In this document: in pieces, positions 42,407 to 53,775 of the stretch | How the letters are laid out: every line of letters begins with the position of its first letter | Position numbering within the stretch: the first letter of the stretch is position 1 | Assembly (NCBI GenBank): GCA_019843655.1 | Contig: JACDQD010000011.1 | Coordinates: 18,956,498-19,020,497, forward strand | DNA length: 64,000 nucleotides | Direction: 5' to 3' | From: Lethocerus indicus | Taxonomy: Eukaryota > Arthropoda > Insecta > Hemiptera > Belostomatidae | The notes under the pieces: generated by a model | The model's input: the letters and a program-made list of their open reading frames with translations, nothing else | Told to the model about the DNA's origin: nothing | Database searches by the model: none | Made by a program: the position numbers and the translations under genes

Positions 42407-45400
42407 GTGAGCCAATTTTGAATTGACGATATTCTATTGTGTCCCGACCGTTTGAATATCGTCGCCTGTAAAATTGACATCGATTTTACTGACAAAAATT
42501 TCACTCTCTCTCTCTCTCTCTGTATTGGGCCCCTCTTAGTTTTTATACATTTTTGACCCAGAAATTATTTCAGTCGCTATTTTAGAAGTCGGAAAAGATT
42601 CCTATCTCTTTTCCCGTTGTTAATTTGACCTACAATACATTTTCAATACTTAAGTCTGACGATTTTCCATCGGTTCTCTTACAGTACTAAATTTCATTCG
42701 ATTTCCATTCACTTTCTTTGTCCCTTTGCGTAATTCTTTCCCTCCGTCAAGAACGAATCTATTTTAAGATATTTCGACACACGTTTTGTAACGTCAATCG
42801 ATTTTACGCCGTGTCGTTTTCAAGCCTCGCCGGTCGTTTGAAATTGCGTCGAAAACTAAGTTTGATTTAAAAAAAAAATAACTCGTTACAATGAGCCGAT
42901 GAGCGGATTGAAAACTTTCACGAATTCTGTATTAATAACGTAATAATACACTAGGGCTTTTTTTTTTCGCTTATAGATAACTCGAAAGTCGTACACAGTC
43001 GTTTACACAATTTTTTTTTAAATCATAATTAATACTCTCGTGCAGATATTATTTTTGCCGGCGTTTATACATTCTTTCGGCCGTTTTGAATACTTTTAAA
43101 ATGTTTATAAATTGACCTTATAAACGCTGGCTTGTTCGGGGCAGCGTGCTGACAGGACGCTGCGTCGAAAAACGGATCACACATATGTATACCGTTAATT
43201 TGTTGGGTATTAGGAATTTCGGTAAGCCCTTCACAGTTTCTCGACAATCCAAATTCGCTGCATTATTTTAAATATTACCCGCTCTTCAACCGCTTCCTAT
43301 TTTTCCCTAATGGTTGGGATGGATTGGGAGTACGGTTCGAAACACCGGATATAGACCGGCGTCGGAACCGCCGGATTCATCGAAATCTGCGACATCACCT
43401 TATTCGTATTATTTCCCGCCGGTCGTCCGACAGATATCGATATTGTTTGTATTTGTTGTGCAGAAACTCTGTGACATAGTCTGCGATCTCCTGCTCGAAG
43501 AGCCGAACATACAGCCGGTGTCGAGTCCGGTAACGGTCTGCGGTGACATCCACGGCCAGGTGAACAATAATTATTCAAATATTCTTTCCGTGTAATTATT
43601 ATTAATAATAACAATCGGTATTATTTATCGACGATTAAATTCGTTCCCATCTTAAGAGGCTCGCCTCTCGATATTTTCAAAATTCAAATTTGAAATAGGA
43701 AAAAATATTTCTAGGAAGAATATTTCTAATTGTTCGGCGATGACGGCGCAAAACCGAATATAATTTATAATTTCTTCCCCGTAATCTATTTTTATTGTTT
43801 TTTTTTCTGTTTCTCAGTTTTACGATCTTGAAGAACTGTTCAGAAATGGTGGCCAGGTTCCCGACACTAATTATATATTTATGGGCGATTTCGTCGATAG
43901 AGGCTATTACAGTCTGGAAACTTTCACGCGGCTTTTGACGCTGAAAGCGAGATGGCCCGACAGGATAACATTGCTGAGGGGAAATCACGAATCGAGGCAG
44001 ATAACGCAGGTCTACGGATTTTACGGTAACTTCGTTATTCAACACCGGAACAGAAATCGTAACTTCTCTCTCGGTTTTCTCGCTATCCGATCTTCCAAAC
44101 TTTTTAAGTGTCGATTTTATTTTCGGTGTCGAGATAAAATTTTGTACCGTTCGCGCGAATGTCCGAATAATTTATTTTCGCGCAAAGTTGACAAAACTCG
44201 AAGATAATTCGGTAAAAACGGTTTTTTTCTTGTCCCCAGATGAATGTCACAACAAATACGGAAATCCAAACGCATGGAAATATTGCTGTAGGGTATTTGA
44301 TTTATTGGCCGTTGCCGCTGTGAGTACTATATATTATATATATATATATTATACAAATTTTTAGTTACATGAATAATACTATCTTGATCGATATTGTTCA
44401 TTCGTATTATGTTGTCGAATTATGATACAAATACATAAAGAAGATGAGACAACGTTGTTGTATGATGTTTTATCCAGTGCTGAATAATTTTCAAATGGAA
44501 CTTTGTGGTGAAATTTCTGAAAAATGAGCATTCCTTCGTTGAAAGTATACTTTCAAATTTGAACACGCTGCGACAACATGTTGCTTACGTCAGAATACCC
44601 GTCGCACCGATTGTGGAACGCAATATATTTTTTATTATTGTACATTATTTAATTTTATCACTGTTTTTCAGTTAATAGACGAACAAGTGTTGTGCGTTCA
44701 CGGCGGCCTCTCTCCGGACATTCAGACTCTAGATCAGATTCGCTGTATAGAAAGGAATCAAGAAATACCGTACAAAGGTACTTTATTTCTTTTTTTTTTT
44801 TTTTTTTTTAATTTTGTTCATTTCCTGAGGATAGTTTCGTCGGTACTATTTACGGTCAAAAATTATTGGTCGGATTTGTTTCATTTCGATCAAATTGATC
44901 CTCTTGTTTCAGTCACTGCATGAAATTGTACGGGCGAAAATTTTTGAAATTTCAAACATTTTTTATTTTTTTTTTTGGAAACCAAACCCGAGTGGGCTCC
45001 ATCATCAGGGTCCAACTTAAAAAACCAGTTTATAACTCAGTTTTTGTGTTGAAAAACTACTTTTTAATCCAGTTTTTGCGTTGAAATGCACATTTTAACC
45101 CGGTTGTTGGGGTGAAAAGCCACCCCCTATAAAACAGGTTTTTTTGTCAATAAAGTACTTTTAAATCCGTTTTTTTTTGTTGAAAAACCACTTAATAGCG
45201 CTAATTTTATTTCCTTATATATATTGTATTCGATTATTACGTAGATTTCGTGTGTTTCTGTCTCCTCTCTCGCCGGTTCGGTCTTCTGCCAGACCGGTTT
45301 CGGCCGTCTTCAGTAGCGCTGTGTCAGCCACTCAACTATTGGTGTCGAGTTGACAGTGACAGTACAGTCCAGGGAAAAACATCCAGTGTGACTGACACGG

Positions 45401-46045
45401 AGCGCTACTGAAGACGGCGAGCGGCCGAAACCGGTCTGGCGAAGACGGGAGACTGGAGTGCGCACGAAATCTACGGTATTCGGAGCCTTCGCAGACCACA
45501 AAACAGGCATTCCGAAATAGTATTTGATTATATCGGCAATAATATATTACTGTTTGTACTGTACGAACAGGGGCGTTTTGCGACCTCGTCTGGTCGGACC
45601 CCGAAGAGGTCGAGACTTGGGGTGTGAGCCCGAGGGGCGCCGGATGGCTCTTCGGCGCCGACGTCACCCACCAGTTCCTCGAGTTGAACAAACTGAAGCT
45701 GATATGCAGGGCCCACCAGCTAGTACACGAAGGTAACTTTACCGACGTATACGCGTCGACAACTTTTATTGAACCGTCCATATTGTTGTTTCCTTTTTTC
45801 GTTTTTCGTCCTCAAACACGTCGGTGCGCGTGTGTTTGTGTTTGTTTCGGCCAGGTTATAAATACATGTTCGACGACAAGCTGGTTACCGTCTGGTCGGC
45901 CCCCAACTACTGCTACAGGTGCGGAAATATGGCGTCGATACTCGAATTCAAATCGACGGATGAGAGAAAGCCGAAACTGTTTTCGGCCGTACCGGACTGC
46001 GACAGAGTCATCCCGTCGAGAAACACCACACCGTACTTCCTCTAG
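42338..46045 (+). CDS. Ppp6c: Protein phosphatase 6 catalytic subunit (whole gene, 7 exons)
   Basis: Ser/Thr phosphatase of the PP2A-like PPP family; with SAPS-type regulatory subunits it acts in mitosis and signalling. Exons: 42338-42406, 43464-43559, 43818-44025, 44240-44319, 44672-44777, 45571-45732, 45855-46045, all GT-AG and in phase. They give 303 residues against 305 in human PPP6C. Metal ligands D51, H53 (GDIHGQ), D79 ([10 protein letters not shown]), N111 (RGNHE), H161 (HGGLSP) and H235 (CRAHQ) are present, as is H112. The end TPYFL carries the C-terminal Leu that is methylated in PP2A-like enzymes. The N-terminus [13 protein letters not shown] and VSSPVTVCG are PP6-type rather than PP2A or PP4. 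The start ATG has A at -3. It is the clean counterpart to the damaged-looking E74 gene upstream. Confidence 0.96.
42407..43463. other. PPP6C intron 1
   Basis: 1.06 kb, AT-rich, with a short (CT)n at 42504-42520. Nothing else is seen. Confidence 0.7.
43464..43559 (+). CDS. Ppp6c: PPP6C exon 2
   Basis: 32 codons from [13 protein letters not shown] to [10 protein letters not shown], carrying the first two metal ligands (D51, H53). Acceptor TTGTGCAG. Confidence 0.95.
43818..44025 (+). CDS. Ppp6c: PPP6C exon 3
   Basis: [19 protein letters not shown] through [14 protein letters not shown] to [16 protein letters not shown], ending in phase 1 at GTAACT. It carries D79, N111 and H112. Confidence 0.95.
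44240..44319 (+). CDS. Ppp6c: PPP6C exon 4
   Basis: [18 protein letters not shown] then VFDLLAVAA. Acceptor CCCCAG, donor GTGAGT. Confidence 0.95.
44320..44671. other. PPP6C intron 4
   Basis: 352 bases, AT-rich, nothing else seen. Confidence 0.7.
44672..44777 (+). CDS. Ppp6c: PPP6C exon 5
   Basis: [20 protein letters not shown] then [15 protein letters not shown], ending in phase 1 at GTACTT. It carries H161. Confidence 0.95.
45015..45195. repeat. Degenerate 32-38 bp minisatellite in PPP6C intron 5
   Basis: Four to five imperfect units of the type TTTTTAATCCAGTTTTTGCG then TTGAAAAACCAC. The alternating T-run / A-run style recalls family A satellites at 48-56 kb but I could not align them. 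Confidence 0.55.
45241..45512. mobile_element. Complete fold-back (MITE-like) element
   Basis: The left end is GTAGATTTCGTGTGTTTCTG, then CCAGACCGGTTTCGGCC and GTCTTCAGTAGCGCTG. The right arm is GCGCTACTGAAGACGGCG, GCGGCCGAAACCGGTCTGG and GCGCACGAAATCTAC, an inverted repeat of about 80 bases. The tail GGTATTC...CCACAAAACAG follows. Flanks TATTCGATTAT (left) and TATTTGATTAT (right) may be a diverged target-site duplication. Confidence 0.7.
45571..45732 (+). CDS. Ppp6c: PPP6C exon 6
   Basis: [35 protein letters not shown] and [16 protein letters not shown], phase 1 to phase 1. It carries H235. Confidence 0.95.
45855..46045 (+). CDS. Ppp6c: PPP6C exon 7 and stop
   Basis: [32 protein letters not shown] and the end NTTPYFL, then TAG. 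Confidence 0.95.
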
Positions 46046-47018
46046 TACAGTACAGTACAGTACTACCCTCTATATATACCCTTATTTTCCCGACCCTCCG
46101 CCTTCATTCGTTCCCCCCTTTCCTCGAAAAGTTTTTTTCTATTTTATCCTACCGCCTATTGTCTCTGTAACGGCGATCTGTTTCGGAATAGGAAGAACGA
46201 AAACGAGAAACGAGGAGTTTTCGGAGGGGCTCAAAAAGAGGGGGATCGAAAAGAAAAACAAACATTAACGAACAATTTCTGTTCATACTCTAGTGTTCAC
46301 TTCTATACCCAAACTCCTCTTGGCGCGCGCTTTATAATTGTCGATAATTATAGTTATTACTTGTTTAATTCAAATTGTGTACTTTATTTGTAAGGAAAAT
46401 TATATTCGGTTGTCCTGTTTTTTATATTCAGGCTGAAAAGTGTTTCAGGATAAAAAATCTCCCCCACCCCACCCCCACCCCCGCTGTATATTTGATGGAA
46501 AACTAATATTCGATGTCGGAATTTATAATTTTCTTGTATTGTTTTTGCGCGGTAACCGCTGTTGTATTTTATTAACGATTAGTTGATGCGAAAAAAGCGA
46601 AAAAACCAATTTAATGTAAATACATAAATTTCAAGATACGTGTATTATGTGCGATATATTTTGATTGAAATTTTGTGCCTTCGATCCAGTTTTCGCTTCA
46701 CCCCCCACCCCCACCCCCCCCCCCCACCCCCGGATAAACCTTTTCATCGTACTCATATTTACCTTTTTCTTTTCGGTTTTTCACTCTTCGCACCGAAGTG
46801 TATCCGCGTTGTCGAAACATTTTCCGTTTCTCATAAGCCGAGAAGTATAGAAATATTACAATGGTTTTCACGGCCTCCGATAATCCATTCATTTTCGCAT
46901 CTTGTATAGAAACACATCTTTATTACGTACTCTGTACGTTCTCGCTGTTGTCTGATTGAATTCAGAATTCCGTTCGACCGATCGAAAACACAAGGTGAAA
47001 ATATGATCACTGAAGGGA

Positions 47019-47024
47019 AATAAA
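47019..47024 (+). promoter_or_regulatory. Candidate polyadenylation signal AATAAA (PPP6C)
   Basis: The first AATAAA I found downstream of the PPP6C stop, about 970 bases away. Confidence 0.3.
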
Positions 47025-47251
47025 TCGGTCTTATTTAGAAAATAACAACTTACTGTTATTTTTCTATTGCGTAGAAATTTAAAGCTACGACAGCCGGGTC
47101 TACGTATCTTCAGTTTGGCGACTGAATAACAATAGCTAATTTGTTATAGAACCGAAGATTATTTGAAATTATAAAAATTATATACTGCATGTTCATTATT
47201 CCTTAAAATGTGCTATATTTAATTGATCGTACTCTGTATACATATCTTGTG

Positions 47252-47258
<7 letters not shown>

Positions 47259-47306
<48 letters not shown>
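47259..47306. repeat. (TA)n microsatellite
   Basis: About 23 TA units. Confidence 0.9.
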
Positions 47307-47309
<3 letters not shown>

Positions 47310-48109
47310 TGAAAATGAAGGTATGTCGTGTACAAAAAGATGCTGCATATAAAAACTTTTTTCGTTCGACAGTTATAACAATTTTAGTCCTAACAATATT
47401 CCGTACTGATATAATTTTAAAATTAAACAGTATATTGTAATAATTTATTATTATTAATTGTTTCAAAACTGCCATTTTGTACTGCGTATAGACTCTCGAG
47501 TGAAGAAAAAATGTACAGCTGATTGTTTCCTTTCTTGAAAAAAAAAAAAAGAAACTCTTAAATTCGTTGTAATTTAAGAAATCTGCCCATTTCCAAAAAA
47601 CAGGAAATATGATAAAATTCCAAAATGAAGACGATACTACCTTTTTTACCTTTTACTATATTTTTCTTTTTTGTTGTGTCGACACATTCCTGAACAATTA
47701 TTTTGATTATAGTGTATTTTTCTTAATTATTATTTCTCTTCTTTAGTTTCTGCACTATTATTAATTGATAATAGCCTCCCAAAGATATTATAATTTACAG
47801 TCTAGCTGATTGATGTGATTGAATAAGCATAAATTAGAAACACAAAAAAATTGGAAAAAACCCCGAAAAGATTTTTAAGTATGTATTATTTTTATAAAAA
47901 TTATTGTTAAAATAAACGGATTTTGCAAAATGGAAAAAACTACTACAGTTGATACAGAAATGAAAAATAAAATTGTTTCAAGTTTCTGTGCAATTATTTA
48001 ATTTAATATAAATTTTATATATATATATCTCTAATCCTTGTCCCAATAATCCGCAAGTTTTATTATCTATTTATTATCTGGAGGGCAAGGAAACCACCTT
48101 TTAATTCAA

Positions 48110-48358
48110 AGGTGAAAAATTACTTTTGGCATTGTTTTTTATTTAAAAAACCATTTTTGGCCCATTTTGCGCTTAAAAACTGCAATTTTGAGCCTAAAAA
48201 CAGCATTTTCTGGCCGAAATACCGCCTTTTAAGGCCCAGTATTGCCGCTAAAAACCGTCTCATAAGCGCCAATTATTCCCCTAAAAACCGTCTATTAGCC
48301 TTAATTTTGGCCCTAAAAAATGCCTTTAAAGCTCCAAGATTTCAGCCGTAAAATCGCC
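48110..48358 (-). repeat. Satellite family A, reverse orientation (A1)
   Basis: Degenerate units of the type GGCCCTAAAAA and CTAAAAACCGTC, the reverse complement of the array that starts at 48359. It is the most diverged A block. Confidence 0.6.
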
Positions 48359-49785
48359 AAATATGCGGTTTTTAGGCCCAAAAATGCGGTTTTAGGCCCA
48401 AAAATGCGGTTTTAGGCCCAAAAATGGGAATTTTAGTCGCAAAACAGGCCCAGAAATACAGTTTTAGGCCTTTAATTGGGGTTTTTAGACGCAAAATTAC
48501 CCCAAAAATGCGGTTTTTAGGCCCAAAAATGCCTTTTTTAGAAACAAAAATGGCCCAGAAATGCGGTGTTTAGGCCCAAATATGCGGTTTTTAGGCCCAA
48601 AAATGCGGTTTTAGGCCCAAAAATCGGGATTTTAGTCGCAAACAGGCCCAGAAATGCAGTTTTAGGCCCATAATGGAGATTTTAGACGAAAAAATGGCCC
48701 AGAAATCAGGTTTTTAGGGCCAAAAATGGGGTTTTTACATGCAAAAGTAGCCAAAAATGAGAGCTTTAGACGCAAAAATGGCCCAGAAATGCGGTTTTAG
48801 GCCCATAATGGAGATTTTAGACGCAAAAATGGCCCAGAAATATGGTTTTTAGGGCCAAAAATGCGGTTTTAGGCCCAAAATGAGCATTTTAGACACAAAA
48901 ATGGCCCAGAAATGCGGTTTTTAGGCCCAAAAATGGGATTTTTAGACGCAAAAATGAGGTTTTTAGGGTCAAAAATGGGGTTTTTACATTCAAAATTAGC
49001 CCAAAAATGCAGTTTTTATGCCCAAAAATGGGATTTTTAGACGCAAAAATGGATATTTTGGACACAAAACAGGTCCAGAAATGCAGTTTTCAAGCCCAAA
49101 AATGCGGTTTTAGGCCCAGAAATGGCGTTTTTAGACGCAAAAATGGCCTACAAATGCGGTTTTTAGGCCGAAAAATGCGGTTTTTAAACGCAAAAATAGC
49201 AAAAAAATACTGTTTTTAGGCCCCGAAAAAGGGCTTTTAGACGAAAAATTAGTCCAAAAATGCGGTTTCTAGGCCCAAAAGTGCGGTTCTTACACACAAA
49301 AATAACACAAAATAGAAATTTTCAGGGGGAAAATGGGGATTTTCGACGCAAAAATGGACAGGAAATGCGGTTTTTAGGACCAAAAATGCGGTTTTGGGCC
49401 CAAAAATGAGCATTTTAGACGCAAAAATGGCCCAGAAATGCGGTTTTTAGGCCCGAAAATTGGATTTTTAGACGCAAAAGGGGCCCAAAAATAAGGTTTA
49501 TAGGGCCAAAAATGGGGTTTTTACATGCAAAATTAGCCCAAAAATTCGGTTTTCAGTCCCAAAAATGGCGTTTTTAGACGCAAAATTAGCCCAAAAATGC
49601 GGTTTTTAGGCCCGAAAATTACGTTTTTAGACGAAAAATTAGCCCAAAAATGCGGTTTCTAGGCCGAAAAGTGGGGATTTTAGACGCAAAAATGGCCCAG
49701 AAATGTGGTTTCTAGGCCGAAAAGTGGGGATTTTAGACGCAAAAATGGCCCAGAAATGTGGTTTTTAGGCCCAAAAATTTTTCGT
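48359..49785 (+). repeat. Satellite family A, forward orientation (A2)
   Basis: Tandem degenerate units. A short unit GCGGTTTTAGGCCCAAAAAT (20-21 bp) is seen at 48364-48425. A compound unit of about 53 bp pairs it with TTTTTAGACGCAAAAATGG and CCCAGAAAT. The core TTTTTAGGCCCAAAAA is palindromic except for one base pair. Near 49650-49765 one unit is recently duplicated. Confidence 0.85.
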
Positions 49786-49790
49786 AATAC

Positions 49791-52700
49791 AAATTCTGAC
49801 GACATTTTTGAAAAATCGAAAATTTTCGATTTTTTAGCTCTCCTTTTAGGGGCAAGTGTAACTCACTTTTGTACACTTGTGGTGTGAATATGGGCAAATT
49901 CTGACGACATTTTTGAAAAATCGAAAATTTTCGATTTTTTAGCTCTCCTTTTAGGGGCAAGTGTAACTCACTTTTGTACACTTGTGGTGTGAATATGGGC
50001 AAATTCTGACGACATTTTGAAAAATCGAAAATTTTCGATTTTTAGCTCTCCTTTAGGGGCAACTGTAACTCACTTTTGTACACTTGTGGTGTGAATATGG
50101 GCAAATTCTGACGACATTTTGAAAAATCGAAAATTTTCGATTTTTTAGCTCTCCTTTTAGGGGCAAGTGTAACTCACTTTTGTACACTTGTGGTGTGAAT
50201 ATGGGCAAATTCTGACGACATTTTTGAAAAATCGAAAATTTTCGATTTTTTAGCTCTCCTTTTAGGGGCAAGTGTAACTCACTTTTGTACACTTGTGGTG
50301 TGAATATGGGCAAATTCTGACGACATTTTTGAAAAATCGAAAATTTTCGATTTTTTAGCTCTCCTTTTAGGGGCAACTGTAACTCACTTTTGTACACTTG
50401 TGGTGTGAATATGGGCAAATTCTGACGACATTTTTGAAAAATCGAAAATTTTCGATTTTTAGCTCTCCTTTGGGGCAAGTGTAACTCACTTTTGTACACT
50501 TGTGGTGTGAATATGGGCAAATTCTGACGACATTTTTGAAAAATCGAAAATTTTCGATTTTTTAGCTCTCCTTTTAGGGGCAAGTGTAACTCACTTTTGT
50601 ACACTTGTGGTGTGAATATGGGCAAATTCTGACGACATTTTTGAAAAATCGAAAATTTTCGATTTTTTAGCTCTCCTTTTAGGGGCAACTGTAACTCACT
50701 TTTGTACACTTGTGGTGTGAATATGGGCAAATTCTGACGACATTTTTGAAAAATCGAAAATTTTCGATTTTTTAGCTCTCCTTTTAGGGGCAACTGTAAC
50801 TCACTTTTGTACACTTGTGGTGTGAATATGGGCAAATTCTGACGACATTTTGAAAAATCGAAAATTTTCGATTTTTAGCTCTGTGGTACACTTGTGGTGT
50901 GAATATGGGCAAATTCTGACGATTTTTGAAAAATAAAAAACTTTCGACTTTTGCGCAGTGTAACTCACTTTGTACACTTGTGGTGTGAATATGGGCAAAT
51001 TCTGACGACACATTTTGAAAAATCTTTTCGATTTTTTAAGGGCAAAACTCACATTGTGTACACTTTGTGGGCCTGTGAATATGGGCAAATTCTGATTTTT
51101 TTTTGAAAAACTGGTAAAATTTTCGATTTTGCAAGGGGCAAGTGTAACTCACTTTGTACACTTGTGTGTGAATATGTTCTGACATTTTTGAAAAATCGAA
51201 ATTTTCGATTTTTAGCTCTCTTTAGGGGCATGTAACTCACTTTTGTACACTAGGGCAAATTCTGACGACATTTTGAAAAATCGAAAATTTTCGATTTTTA
51301 GCTCTCCTTTAGGGGCAAGTGTAACTCACTTTGTACACTTGTGGTGTGAATATGGGCAAATTCTGACGACATTTTTGAAAAATCGAAAATTTTCGATTTT
51401 TTAGCTCTCCTTTTAGGGGCAAGTGTAACTCACTTTTGTACACTTGTGGTGTGAATATGGGCAAATTCTGACGACATTTTTGAAAAATCGAAAATTTTCG
51501 ATTTTTAGCTCTCCTTTAACACAAGGGGCAAGTGTAACTCACTTTTGTACACTTGTGGTGTGAATATGGGCAAATTCTGACGACATTTTTGAAAAATCGA
51601 AAATTTTCGATTTTTTAGCTCTCCTTTTAGGGGCAACTGTAACTCACTTTTGTACACTTGTGGTGTGAATATGGGCAAATTCTGACGACATTTTTGAAAA
51701 ATGAAAATTTTCGATTTTTAGCTCTCCTTTTCAAGTGATTTCCACAAGGCAAGTTAACTCACTTTTGTACACTTGTGGTGTGAATATGCTCTGACGACAT
51801 TTTGAAAAATCGAAAATTTAGATTTTTAGTGGGGCAACTAACTCACTTTTGTACACTTGTGGTGAATATGGGCAAATTCTGACGACATTTTGAAAAATCG
51901 AAAATTTTCGATTGCTCCCTTTAGGGGTGTAACTCACTTTTGTACACTTGTGGTGTGAATATAAAAATTCTGATTTGAAAAATCGAAAATTTTCGATTTT
52001 TTAGCTCTCCAGGGGCAAGTGTAACTCACTTTTGTACACTTGTGGTGTGAATATGGGCAAATTCTGACGACATTTTTTGAAAAATCGAAAATATTCGATT
52101 TTTAGCTCTCCTTTTAGGGGCAAGTGTAACTCACTTTTGTACACTTGTGGTGTGAATATGGGCAAATTCTGACGACATTTTTGAAAAATCGAAAATTTTC
52201 GATTTTTTAGCTCTCCTTTTAGGGGCAAGTGTAACTCACTTTTGTACACTTGTGGTGTGAATATGGGCAAATTCTGACGACATTTTGAAAAATCGAAAAT
52301 TTTCGATTTTTAGCTCTCCTTTAGGGGCAACTGTAACTCACTTTGTACACTTGGGTGAATATGGGCAAATTCTGACGTGTCGAAAATTTTCGATTTTTAA
52401 CTCTCACTTTTGTACACTTGTGGTGTGAATATGGGCAAATTCTGACGACATTTTTGAAAAATCGAAAATTTTCGATTTTTTAGCTCTCCTTTTAGGGGCA
52501 AGTGTAACTCACTTTTGTACACTTGTGGTGTGAATATGGGCAAATTCTGACGACATTTTTGAAAAATCGAAAATTTTCGATTTTTTAGCTCTCCTTTTAG
52601 GGGCAAGTGTAACTCACTTTTGTACACTTGTGGTGTGAATATGGGCAAATTCTGACGACATTTTGAAAAATCGAAAATTTTCGATTTTTAGCTCTCCCCC

Positions 52701-52930
52701 GCTTTAGGGGCAAGTGTAACTCACTTTTGTACACTTGTGGTGTGAATATGGGCAAATTCTGACGAAAATTTTCATTTTGAAAATGAAAAATCGAAAATTT
52801 TCGATTTTTTAGCTCTCAGGGCTGGGGCAAGTAACTCACTTTTACACTTGTGGTGTGACACTTGTGGTGTGAATATGGGCAAATTCTGACGACATTTTTG
52901 AAAAATCGAAAATTTTCGATTTTTATTTTT
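49791..52930 (+). repeat. 105-bp satellite family B, array 1
   Basis: About 30 copies of a 105-bp monomer; landmarks in order are GGGCAAATTCTGACGACATT, the palindrome AAAAATCGAAAA/TTTTCGATTTTT, TTAGCTCTCCTTTTAGGGGC, AAGTGTAACTCACTTTTG and TACACTTGTGGTGTGAATAT. Spacing between equivalent positions is 104-105 bp. Copies are almost identical at 49791-50880 and 51250-51720, and patchily deleted at 50880-51250, 51720-52010 and 52370-52410. Confidence 0.95.
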
Positions 52931-53775
52931 CGTTTAAAACTCTCCTAAAACCACATTTTGTACACTTGGCCATTTTTATTGTTTAAACCGCATTTTGGGC
53001 CTAAAACTGCAGAGACCATTTTGCGTCTAAAATGATAAAACCGCATTTTGGGCCATGCGTCTAAAAACACCATTTAAGACCTAAAACCGCGTTTTGCGTT
53101 TAAAACGTCCATTTTGGGCCCTAAAAATCACATTTTGGGCAATTTTGCGTCTAAAAATCGCCATTTTGGGCCTAAAACCGCATTTCCGCCTTAGCCATTT
53201 TGTGTCTAAAATTCTTTTAGGCCTAAAAACCGCATTTTTGTGTTTTTGGTGAATATGGAACCCATTTCCGCCTTTTGAAAAATTATTTTGTGTCCTAAAA
53301 CCGCATTTTCGAATTTTGCGGTTTCGGGCCTAAAGCCTGATTTTTGAATTTTGCAAAATTCGGCCTGCGCGATTTTTGAACCTAAAAACCGCATTTTTGA
53401 GCGGTCTAATTTTTCGTCTAAAAACGCCATTTTCCGGACCACTGACCGCATTTCAGGACCATTTTGGTTTAAAAACCGTTTTAGGCCATTTTGCGTCTAA
53501 AAACGCCATTTTTGGGCCTAAAAACAGCATTTTGGGCTAATTTTGCATGTAAAAACCATTTTGGCCTTTCAAACCTCCTTTTGGGCCATTTTTGCGTCTA
53601 AAATCGATTTTCGGGCCTAAAATCTCATTTCTGAGCCATTTTGCGTCTAAAATGCTCATTTTTGAACCTAAAACCGCATTTTTGGGCCTAAAATTTTGGG
53701 CCTAAACCGCATTTGCAGCATTTCTAAAATTTTGCGTGTTTTAGGTAAAACCGCATTGAATATGGGCAAATTCTG
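52931..53775 (-). repeat. Satellite family A, reverse orientation (A3)
   Basis: Units such as TTTTGGGCCTAAAACCGCAT and CATTTTGCGTCTAAAA, reverse to A2. It has many short deletions and is more degraded than A4. Confidence 0.8.

Larger units (their letters stand above)
44778..45570. other. PPP6C intron 5 with two repeats
   Basis: Contains a degenerate minisatellite (45015-45195) and a complete fold-back element (45241-45512) that ends 58 bases before the exon 6 acceptor. Confidence 0.7.
46046..48109. other. PPP6C 3' UTR and AT-rich spacer
   Basis: No coding exon is seen. It holds a C-rich tract (46698-46735) and (TA)n at 47259-47306. The AATAAA at 47019-47024 is a possible polyadenylation signal. 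Confidence 0.6.

Noticed and set aside
50053..50835. 260-residue minus-strand open frame as a protein gene
   Set aside because: It is the 105-bp satellite read in the one stop-free frame. Other monomers in the same arrays have frame-breaking indels, and there is no start, splice or UTR context.
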